DNA from: Agroathelia rolfsii
Lineage: Eukaryota > Basidiomycota > Agaricomycetes > Amylocorticiales > Amylocorticiaceae
DNA length: 64,000 nt
Assembly (NCBI GenBank): GCA_018343915.1
Contig: JABRWF010000006.1
Span: 3,472,001 to 3,536,000 of the forward strand
Reading direction: 5' to 3'
The position numbers were made by a program, and so were the translations under genes. The notes beneath the pieces are model-generated. The model was not told the origin of the DNA and searched no databases. It saw only the letters and a list, made by a program, of their open reading frames with translations. How positions within the stretch are numbered: position 1 is the first letter of the stretch; each line of letters begins with the position of its first letter. Below, piece after piece: positions 54,444 to 64,000 of the stretch.

Positions 54444-55202
54444 AACTTTGGCATAAAAACCTTTATTCTGGATTCAGATCAGGAAATAGAAACTCACTTA
54501 TTTGACACAGGTGAAGAAGATATACAGACTCAGAAACCTTTTGAGTTTGAAGAAGAAAAACCTTCTAAGAAATTAAGCAAAACTGCACTTAAGCTCTTAG
54601 AAAAGAAAAACAAAAAGAAACTTTGAAGAGAAGGGCATATCACCCTTAAATCTTGTTGGGAAACATACCACAAAGATTTCCCTACACCATCCAGAAACCT
54701 AGAATTATACCTGGAAATAAAGAAATTCCTATTTGACAGTACCAAATATAATTGGGAAAAAGTCAGCCAGGATTTCCAGAACAAGTTCTTCACCCTCTGT
54801 GCAGAAAGAATAATTCTTGCAAGAGTATTCGGAAGATTTGACAAAGTCAAACCCTTCACATTTCCAGACAAAGAAGTAAGAGGAAACTCTCAAAACCATA
54901 TAAGGTATCTTATCAAAATCACTCCAACGCCTCATAATTGGAGTATACCATACTTCACACCGGAGGAAATTGAAGACAAAGTTAGTCTTACAGATATAGA
55001 GAGATTAGACGATATAATCTACCTCTATAATTCAGGACATTGGGATAGTATACATCCAGGTCCAAACCTTAAAGATTTTAAGGAATTCCTAGAAAATCAT
55101 CACAAGGAATACCTTGAAACAAGCCTCAACAGGATCATAGAAAATTATAGCATATATCTATATCCTATCAAAGACAGCTTTATATCCTGGGAATTTGTAT
55201 AA
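54444..55202 (+). pseudogene. Copia B ORF2, one internal stop
   Basis: Open frame without an ATG, ending in the TAA two codons before the gag-pol ATG. A CGA codon of copia A (in the KKKLRREGH block) is TGA here, a CpG transition at about 54,624. From that point on the protein is nearly identical to copia A; before it, it is clearly diverged. Confidence 0.75.
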
Positions 55203-55208
55203 GTCAAA

Positions 55209-58200
55209 ATGACTGAAATACTTATAAAAGATATACCCTCAGGATTTCCTGTTTTCAACGGTTCAAATTGGGCCAAATTCTCAGTTAAATTTTATTTCCT
55301 TGCCAAGTCATTGCGCATTTGGACAATGTTCTCTAAAGGATTACCCAAGGATGATCCTACTCCCTTACAAAAACCAGATCTCAAGCCAGCAGAAATTCTA
55401 CCACAAGAATTAGCTTCAGCTGCAGGGATTTCTTGGGGAGAAGACAAAAAAATCATTCTACCTAATGCATGGGATCAAGTAGATGATCGTGCAAAGGGTT
55501 TACTTGGAGGATGTGTAAATGAAACTTAGGCAAATATTTTAATGGCTGAAGAAACAGCTGCTAAAATGTGGAATAAAATTTACACAGCAGCAAAAGCTCA
55601 AAGACTTGCAGAAGGTCAAAGATATCATACTAAGTTCTACTCCTACAGACTCAGGACTGATAAATCAATGGCTACACAAATCTCAGAAATGCAAGAAATA
55701 CAGACAAGAGCCAATGCTACAGGATTATCTATTGGTGAAAAGGATTTCATCTCACGCATAGGAGAAATACTTCCAGATTCATACCGCATGATTTGGGGTA
55801 GTATCCTAAGAGCAGTGGGAGGTTACGAAAAGGCCACAATAGACTTAATCCGGGGAGAATTGCAGCAGAAACAAACCATACGTGAATCTCTCCACACTAA
55901 TAATAAATCTCAAAGCAGGTCCAATATGTCTAAAGGCCAAAGAAAATTCAAAAAGAAATTTAAAGGTCAAGACAAAACAAATAGTCAGCAGTCAGATAAC
56001 AAAAACTATTGCAAAAAGTGCAAAAAGTATGTTAAACATACTACTGACAAACACATAGACAATTGGAAACCTCTTAATCAAAAAAATACAGGAAAGAAAA
56101 ACTATGGTGGAAAATCCAAAACAAATCAAAGAACAGAAGAAGTTGAAGGCTCTTCCGATGAAGGAACAAATACTTCACTCTCTCTGTATCAAACTGAAAA
56201 AACACAGGATGATGAATTCTTTTACCTAGTTGATTCAGGTACTGTCACAGGTCTATAACTGAAGGGCAAACTATGACTATGAATACTATGAATATTGTAA
56301 AGAATTACTATGAAAAGACTGTAGATAAAGCTTAAGGAAAAAACAGTAGGTTACCTAGCCTAATCCAAGGCTAGGAATGACGCTCTTAGGGTTTCCAACC
56401 CTAATGTTGATTATAAGGGAGTCTACTATGACTTTGACAACTATAATGCTATAACTATGACTTAGGACAAGGAAAGCAATACAGTGGGAACTTAGGGGCT
56501 TAGAGGAAGCTTAGGACAGTAAATAACAATGATGGTATTGACGAAAGAGGTCTGTGAGATGGGGAACATCTCTTAGACCTTAAAGGTTTAAATACATGGC
56601 TGTACACTATTGTTCTCTACTTTGGTACGCTCTACTGACTTCTAACCTTTACTAAATAATCCAATATAATCCCTAAGTTCCTCCTTGATTGTTCCAGTGA
56701 TTATCAGCATGTGTTGTAGTTCCTGTGTACCTGTGATAGTGCCTGAAGATAGGAAAATGTAAAGTTACGCTCTTTTGTGTGACGTGACCGTGACATGTCA
56801 CAACCAGCGCGGCAGTGATAGTAAGGGAGCGGAAGTAACAATAGGCTTATTTCTGAGCCTTAGCTCAGAACTAAGCTATAGCTAAGTAGTGAACTATGAT
56901 CCACTATAATATACTGTGACTTAGAAATAATATACTATGACTTATACTTTACTATGGCATCTATAGCTTGATTTATAGCTTGATAAAATAAAACTTAAAC
57001 ACCTAAGTAATTCCATAGCTATCCTGAATAAACCTAGGTATATACTTGGTAAACCTGGATATATGCTTGGTAAACTTGAATAAATGCTATTGAAGCTATG
57101 ATATGGCATAACCAGGGTTGTGACAGGTACTAGCCATCACTCCACATTTGATTTAAAGGATTTTCACCAGTACAAACCATTTCCTCCTGAAAAACAAAAA
57201 TACACAATCATCTCAGATGGCACCAGACTCCCAATTAAAGGGATAGGTACTGTCAAAATCAAACACATTGATTCCAGTGGGAGAATACATGTACTTGACA
57301 TTACAAATGTTAGGTATATTCCAGACACTAGAGAAAGATTACTATCCCCTCAACAAATTTCACAAAAAACAAATGGGATATGGATCATTGGAAAATCTGG
57401 AAAAACCATGGAATTAATGATCAACAAGAAAAAGATTCTAAGCGCATACATCAACCTAAACAATAATTTTGAGCTTAGAGGATCAATCACACAAAGTCAA
57501 CATGCAAAATCTTTGCATAGCTCAGAAGAAACACCCTATGAATTAATTCATCAAAGATTTGCACACTCAGGTAGTGATGTTATCCATAAAATCTTAGGAA
57601 ACACCATAGGTGGACCTAAAAATATAGGAAAAACATCTTATGAAACCTGTGAAGGTTGTGCACTAGGGAAATCTATCAGAGCACCACATTTTCCATCTCC
57701 AGAGCGTACTAAAAACCCAAATAATTTGGTACACTCAGACTTATACTCACTTCCAGTAAATGCCATCCGGAGTAACATAAAATATGTTGTGACATTCCTA
57801 GATGATGCCACTTCATATTGCACAATGTACTTCATATCATCAAAAGATGAAACACTTGAAGCATTTAAAAAATATGTTACATGGTCAGAAAGGCAATCTG
57901 GAAATAAGTTAAAAACTATCAGATCAGATAGAGGTGGAGAATATATGTCAAAAGATTTTGACAAATTTCTCAATGACTTTGGTATTTCTAGAGAAACTTC
58001 TATTCCGCATACACACCAACAAAATGGCAGAGCAGAAAGAGTTCAAAGAACCATCCATGAAAAAGCTGAAGCCATTAGGAAAACTGCTGGAATGAAAGAA
58101 GGATTTTGGAAAATATCCATGAAAGCGGCACTATACACCTATAACCGTACACCTACCAGAGTTCAATCCTGGAAAACTCTATATGAATCTTGGTATGGAA

Positions 58201-60443
58201 AACAACCAGATATATCAAGGATACGGGTATTTGGATGCCAAGCATGGATGACTATTCCAAAGGAAGGTAGAAAAAATAAACTTTCAGACAAAGCCAGAAA
58301 AACAATTTTCATAGGATACCCAGAAGGTTCCAAAGGTTGGAGACTTTACGATCCAATTACTGGAAAGATATGGGACTCATACAATGTTAAGTTTGAAGAA
58401 AACATATTTCCTATGAAAGAAAAGAAAAAGGCTCAATATATGCTACCTCAAAACAATGAGGCAGATGTATCAGGTTCTGAAACTACCTCAGAAAAAATAC
58501 TTTATCCTCGAAAACAAGATGAATACATAGACATAGGGAATATAACAAACCCTATCTCTACAACAGATGATGAAGAAGATATTTCATATCTTGAAGAGTT
58601 AAGAGATACTGAAATACGTGACAAAGAGCTAGAGCCAGATAGTATTTCTGGAGCACTTAGAAGAACAGGCAGATTTGGACCACTTGGAGATTTTTCTGAA
58701 GAATATTTCCCAGGTGAATCCCCAACACCAGAAGCAAACATAGATCCTGGAGAAACAAGTCAACCTAGAAGAGAAAAGAGACCTAATCCCAGATATAAAG
58801 ACTATGTCACTTCAAGCCAAATTGAACCGGTTCAACCAACCATAAATCATCTGCTAACATTGGCTGCAGACGTCAAAAATATTCCCAGAACATATAAACA
58901 AGCAATGAATTCACCTGACCATGAAAAATGGGAAGAAGCTATGAAAAAAGAAATGGATTCATTAAAATCTAGGGATGTTTACGATCTGGTTAATAGACCC
59001 AAAAACAAGACAATCCTCAAAGGAAAATGGGTTCTAAATATTAAATCAGATGGACGTTACAAAGCTAGATATGTTGCTAGAGGAGATTTACAAACAAATG
59101 ATACATTTGATGATACTTGGTCACCAGTCGCAAGATATGAGGTATTCAGAGTTTTACTTGCAATAGCCACATATAGTGATTGGGAAATTGACCAAATGGA
59201 TGTTACCACTGCATACCTTTATGGAAAACTTGACCATGAAATTTACATGGAACAACCTACAGGTTTTTCAGTCAAAGGAAAAGAAGATCAAGTCTGCAAG
59301 CTTAAAAAATCCCTCTATGGATTAAAACAAGCAGGTAGACAGTGGAATTTTGAAATACATTCAACACTTGAAAAGATGAATTTCAAAAGAACACACTCAG
59401 ATGCAGGTATCTATATAAACCATCAACAAGTGGGAGACCCAAATGATAAAATCATTCTCATTTTATATGTTGATGATTTATTAATCATGGGAAAAGTGAA
59501 AAAGCAAATTCAAGACTTCAAGAAAAAACTTATGGAGAAATATGAAATGAAAGATCTTGGAGAAGCTAAATCATTCCTAGGCGTCAACATCAATAGAAAC
59601 AGGAAAAAGAAATTACTGTCTATTGATCAAAAAGATTACTGTAAAGGTATCCTAAAGAAATTCCAAAAGGAAAAATCAAAAGGATATTCTACACCGATGT
59701 CAGCAAGCATCCAACTCAAATCCAATCCTAACCAAGTGACAGAGGCCAATAAAACCCACTACAAAAGTATGATTGGTTCACTCACATTCTTAACCATCAT
59801 AACTAGGCCAGACATCACTTTTGCTGTAAACAAATGTGCTAAGTACAGTGAAAATCCTGGAAAAGAGCATTTCACTGCAGTAAATCATATATTCCAATAT
59901 CTATCCAAAACCCCGGATAAAGCCATTATCTACCAAGGACAACACCCAAAAGAATTAACCGCATATTCAGATGCAGATTGGGCAATGGACTTAGATGACC
60001 GGAAATCTACAACTGGATACATTACCATGATGTGCAAAGGTGCAACTTCCTGGTCAACCAGAAGACAACACACTACTACATTATCCAGTGTAGAAGCTGA
60101 ATATATGGCTCTCACAGAAGCAGCAAAACAAGTTAAATGGTTACGGAAACTACTAAATGACATAGGTGAAGATATATCTAATCCAACAACTATTTTCACA
60201 GATAATCAAGGAGCTATTAGCCTAGCCAATAACCCTAAACATGGTGGTAGAGGTACCAAACACATCGAAGTTAGGCATCACTTTATCAGAGAAACAGTCT
60301 CCGATGGTACTGCTAGGACTGAGTATATTAATACTAACCAACAGCTAGCAGATGTTTTAACCAAGCCTTTGGCAGAAACAAAGCACAGCTATTTTTCAAA
60401 TTTAGCTGGACTAACAAATGATCTTAGATGGTTAAAGCAATAA
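55209..60443 (+). pseudogene. Copia B gag-pol, broken by a stop and an LTR insertion
   Basis: Very close to copia A gag-pol throughout. It is inactivated by TGG to TAG within CVNETW (at about 55,527) and by the family-2 LTR inserted in the protease DSGT codons (56,243-57,125). Downstream, integrase (SDRGGEY, GRAERVQ), RT (YVDDLL) and RNase H (SDADWA, TDNQGA) remain open as 1107 codons. Confidence 0.93.
56243..57125 (+). mobile_element. Family-2 solo LTR (883 bp), TSD GGTAC
   Basis: TGTCACAGGTCTATAAC to CCAGGGTTGTGACA with GGTAC at 56,238-56,242 and 57,126-57,130. Offset by exactly 26,560 from the copy at 29,683 and identical on every line compared. Copia A gives the empty site. Confidence 0.93.
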
Positions 60444-60462
60444 AGCATTCATTGAGTGGGAG

Positions 60463-61495
60463 TGTTGAAAGATCGAATATTTACAGGCTTCATATCTTTC
60501 CAATAATTCCAATGAATACTTCAAATAATCATCTAACATCATATCATACATGATTATTTATTTCATGATTTTACAACTGTTCATTGTTGAGATATTAACA
60601 ATTCTTTACATGTATATATTCATTGAAATAATATGCATATATTCTTTTATTTAATATTTTCAATATTTCATTATATCTAATCTTATCAGAGATAAGATTA
60701 TCATATCTGAAGTCACTTGACTTTATCATTTATGAATATCTTTTTCATAAATATTAAACAATTCCATTTAAATATTCATTTCTCAATAATCATTGTGAAT
60801 ATTACTAATTGATTTTTCACGCCCTAGATCCTTGCTTATAAATCACCAAAATATTTACTAAGCAAGTTCATAATATTAGTAATATTTATAAAATATTACT
60901 AATATAGATCTAATAATAGGATATTGAGATCAATAGACATTTTACTTACTAATACTATACAAATTACTTACTAAGCACACAGATTGCTTACCAAGCATAT
61001 TATTCAGCAAATAGGAATATTACTAAGCTGATTTATAAGCTGATTTGTAAGTAACCCTTCTTACTAAGCGGATTAGATAAGCACAGGATTGGCTTACTAA
61101 TCTTGTAGAAATTAGAATATTTTGTATTATATAAGCACCAGCAAATTCGGCTGGAAATGATAAGTTATTTCACTCGAAAATAGTGAGTTAAATAGTCTAC
61201 AAGACTAGCTCCTAGAGTACTAACTTCACCCTAGACTTACAAAGTCTACAAGACAAGACAACAAGCCTTTCCTAAAGGGAAACAAGTAGGTAGTCTCAAA
61301 GGGACACCGGCTACAGTCTTATCTTCAGTATAGCAAAGTTACTAATCGCTTCCTATCCTAGGAAACCTTGCCTTATCTTAGGAACAACCCAAAGCCTGCA
61401 CTTTTCTTTACAAGTAAGTGTTTGCTTCACAACAGGTAACTTGTGAGCTAGCATATAGCCACACTATACAACCCAAGAACTACAATAGTTCAACA
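60463..61495 (+). repeat. Copia B 3' LTR
   Basis: 1033 bp, TGTTGAAAGATCGAA to ATAGTTCAACA, preceded by the polypurine tract GAGTGGGAG. Four transitions distinguish it from the 5' LTR. Confidence 0.92.
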
Positions 61496-62209
61496 CTTGG
61501 GAGTTGTAAAACAGCCATTACAGGCTACTCCGCACCTTACAGGGGTTAACGTAGGCACTGGTTGAGTTTTGGTGGTAAGAGGCAGGTGTGCTCTTGATAT
61601 TATATATGTACATGGAGACTTGCATAGAGCTTGTCTCTTCTATAAGCAGCACTAAGCATGCTTACAACCTTCTAGCACTGAGCCAAGAGGATTTTTAGTG
61701 GGAAAGGAAAAGAGAGAGGGGTTGGGACAGGCTCTATAAGCCTAGAGTGAGGGGACTCTAAAGATAAAGTTTTTATTATGTTAGTTATTACTTAATACAT
61801 GGTACTACTTGTACTTACCTGAAGATAAAGAGAATGAATCTAGGTCTTTAGGTAGGAGCACTACAGGGTTATATACTAATTCTACCTAGTCTGTGCATTA
61901 GTGCATGGTCTGTGCACAGAGGTGCTAAGTATGGTATAATATTGTATCATAATGAGTCTATTGTGATGTTATAGTCTAGGCTCATGTTCTAGACTTGTGC
62001 ATATATAATATGTCACATTGACTAGCTGTCACATGATGGCCAGTCATGCAGTAACTAGTCACATAACTTGCTTAGTTATCAGGGTGATTATGTAATGTTT
62101 ATGTAATATACAAGTTACATATAAAAAAAATAGAGAAAAATCAGGAAAAATTCAGAAAAATAGTAAGAAATTCTAAATAAATTTATAGTACAACAAGCGT
62201 CTTGTAACA

Positions 62210-62578
62210 CAGCTGATGATATAATGATTGCACCATCATGCTTAGTCATCTATTTATACTATATTTGGCATTCCTTTCTATTTCTGTCTCTATACACAGA
62301 CCATTCAGAAGTATACAGACTACCCCTAAAACTTATATAAGGACCCTATAACACTCCCTAAAGGCCTTAGCTTTGACCTTTTGCCTTCAGGTATATAAAT
62401 AAGCATGTACATCTCTTTTTACTATTTACTAACATATTTGCCTTTAGGCTCATTGTCCTAGCCCTCTCACCCTTGCCCTCTCTTTATGCCTTGTCAGCCT
62501 AGGGGTTGTATAAGGACCTAAGCAAGCTATAGAACAAGCTATATTGCTTGTCTCCTCCTTTCTATATCAAGTCCCTTA
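62210..62578. repeat. AT-rich spacer with LTR-like remnants
   Basis: Contains a GCCTTCAGGTATATAAATAA block reminiscent, in reverse, of the 31.8-kb family-4 LTR, but no ends. No gene seen. Confidence 0.4.
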
Positions 62579-63610
62579 TGTTAAGCTATTGTAGTTCTTG
62601 GTTGTATAGTGTGGCTATATGCTAGCTCACAAGTTACCTATTATGAAGCAAATACTTACTTGTAAAGAAAAGTGCAGGCTTTGAGTTGTTCCTAAGATAA
62701 GGCAGGGTTTCCTAGGATAGGAAGCGATTAGTAACTTTGCTATACTGAAGATAAGACTATAGCCAGTGTCCCTTTGAGACTACCTACTTGTTTTCCCTTT
62801 AGGAAAGGCTTGTTGTCTTATAGTAGACTTAGTAAGTCTGTTGGTGAAGTTAGTACTCTAGGAGCTAGTCTTGTAGACTATTTAACTCACTATTTTCGAG
62901 TGAAATAACTTGTCATTTCCAGCCAAATTTGCTGGTGCTTATATAATACAAAATATTCTAATTTCTACAAGATTAGTAAGCCAACTCTGTGCTTATCTAA
63001 TCCGCTTAGTAAGAAGGATTGCTTACAAATCAGCTTATAAATCAGCTTAGTAATATTCCTATTTGCTGAATAATATGCTTGGTAAGCAATCTGTGTGCTT
63101 AGTAAGTAATTTGTATAGTATTAGTAAGTAAAATGTCTATTGATCTCAATATCCTATTATTAGATCTGTATTAGTAATATTTTATAAATATTACTAATAT
63201 TATGAATTTGCTTAGTAAATATTTTGGTGATTTATAAGCAAGGATCTAGGGCGTGAAAAATCAATTAGTAATATTCACAATGATTATTGAGAAATGAATA
63301 TTTAAATGGAATTGTTTAATATTTATGAAAAAGATATTCATAAATGATAAAGTCAAGTGACTTCAGATATGATAATCTTATCTCTGATAAGATTAGATAT
63401 AATGAAATATTGAAAATATTAAATAAAAGAATATATGCATATTATTTCAATGAATATATGCATGTAAAGAATTGTTAATATCTCAACAATGAACAGTTGT
63501 AAAATCATGAAATAAATAATCATGTATGATATGATGTTAGATGATTATTTGAAGTATTCATTGGAATTATTGGAAAGATATGAAGCCTGTAAATATTCAA
63601 TCTTTCAACA
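62579..63610 (-). mobile_element. Copia-type solo LTR, TSD CCTTA
   Basis: 1032 bp from TGTTAAGCTATTG to CAATCTTTCAACA, with perfect CCTTA copies at 62,574-62,578 and 63,611-63,615. Closely similar to the copia A and B LTRs. Confidence 0.9.
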
Positions 63611-63869
63611 CCTTAATAAATTGAGGCAAAGTATAACTTAGGGTTGTTACCCTCTAAGAAAGAATCTAAGCATTTTAGAGTTTTTAGCACTCCCTTCTTT
63701 ACTAAGCAAGCAGTAATAAGCCATTAGCTAATAGTAGCCTTTAGTGGAAAGTCTTCTAGACTTGGAGTATATCTTTGGGACCTAGTAGTGGTACATTGTT
63801 CTGTTTGTGGTATGAGTAGAGGTTACCTTTGTTATTTAGATAGTCAAGAGTATAAGCCTTGACACCTGA
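63611..63869. other. Spacer, no feature seen
   Basis: Anonymous CpG-poor sequence between the copia solo LTR and the next gypsy LTR. Confidence 0.4.
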
Positions 63870-64000
63870 TGTTACAAGATGCTTGTTGTACTATAAATTT
63901 ATTTAGAATTTCTTACTATTTTTCTGAATTTTTCCTGATTTTTCTCTATTTTTTGATATATAACTTGTATATTATATAATCACCTTAATGACTAAGCAAG
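63870..64000 (-). mobile_element. Start of an inverted gypsy-family LTR, runs off the window
   Basis: TGTTACAAGATGCTTGTTG followed by the family's AAATTTATTTAGAATTTC block; truncated by the window edge. Confidence 0.7.

Larger units (their letters stand above)
41616..61495 (+). mobile_element. Ty1/copia element B, full-length but broken, TSD CTTGG
   Basis: LTRs are 41,616-42,648 and 60,463-61,495, 1033 bp each. I found four differences between them, all transitions. Inside are a PBS (42,649), spliced ORF1, ORF2 and gag-pol, all on +. Two family-2 LTRs have landed in it: one in ORF1 (43,704-53,635, itself carrying copia A) and one in the protease motif (56,243-57,125). TSD CTTGG lies at 41,611-41,615 and 61,496-61,500. 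Confidence 0.92.
40772..61599 (-). mobile_element. Inverted gypsy-family solo LTR inside Z, split by copia B
   Basis: Pieces are 40,772-41,615 and 61,501-61,599. The ends are TGTTATAAGAC and GTGCTCTTGATA. Flanks TTATG and TTATA differ by one transition. Copia B sits between duplicated CTTGG sequences. Confidence 0.8.
40390..62209 (+). mobile_element. Gypsy-family solo LTR 'Z', TSD CAGCT, outer shell of the copia nest
   Basis: Pieces are 40,390-40,771 and about 61,605-62,209. Ends are TGTCAAGAGCACATC and CTTGTAACA, with perfect CAGCT copies at 40,385-40,389 and 62,210-62,214. Everything between the pieces arrived by later insertion. Confidence 0.85.

Noticed and set aside
1..64000. CRISPR arrays, operons, ribosome-binding sites, tRNA or rRNA genes
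   Set aside because: Fungal nuclear DNA; no regularly spaced short repeats beyond microsatellites, and no cloverleaf or rRNA core sequence was noticed.

Overview
This is a nuclear window from a filamentous fungus, most likely an agaricomycete basidiomycete. The evidence is host genes split by many 45-190 bp introns, an Msb1/Mug8-domain polarity gene, two Crinkler-like NTPase-nuclease genes, and dense LTR retrotransposons. A Rhizoctonia/Ceratobasidium-like origin is possible but is only inference.

Layout. (1) 1-10,910: host DNA of ordinary GC content with three minus-strand genes: Msb1-like, a 149-aa single-pass membrane protein, and a GPI-anchored six-hairpin glycosidase-like protein. (2) 10,880-14,780: a five-exon Crinkler-like gene (P-loop NTPase plus PD-(D/E)XK nuclease) on the + strand. 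It forms the left arm of a large inverted duplication. (3) 14,781-34,762: AT-rich, CpG-poor nested LTR elements, including a decayed full-length Ty3/gypsy chromovirus (20,132-28,109, minus) that lies inside other LTRs. (4) 34,763-38,690: the right arm, with the second Crinkler-like gene on the - strand. The arms are identical over about 3.65 kb, and the differences I found are confined to the promoter and first exon. (5) 38,690-40,389: a short host-like stretch, then AT-rich DNA. (6) 40,390-62,209: a five-deep transposon stack. Its core is two head-to-head Ty1/copia elements: a broken copy B (41,616-61,495, +) and, nested inside it, an intact-looking copy A (44,187-53,265, -). (7) 62,210-64,000: another copia solo LTR and the start of a gypsy LTR.

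The most unusual content is the copia family. Upstream of a normal 1448-aa gag-pol, both copies carry two further open frames. The first (ORF1, 428 aa in A, 427 aa in B) can only be read if five introns are removed, and the first intron splits the start codon just downstream of the primer-binding site. A and B are nearly identical in LTRs and pol but strongly diverged through ORF1 and the start of ORF2, with different intron sets. That suggests cassette exchange. The primer-binding site matches the anticodon region of initiator tRNA-Met (half-tRNA priming).

Method limits: all exon boundaries were read by eye from splice consensus, frame continuity and, where available, a second copy. LTR limits come from terminal TG/CA-type ends plus 5-bp target-site duplications (TSDs). 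No database search was run.
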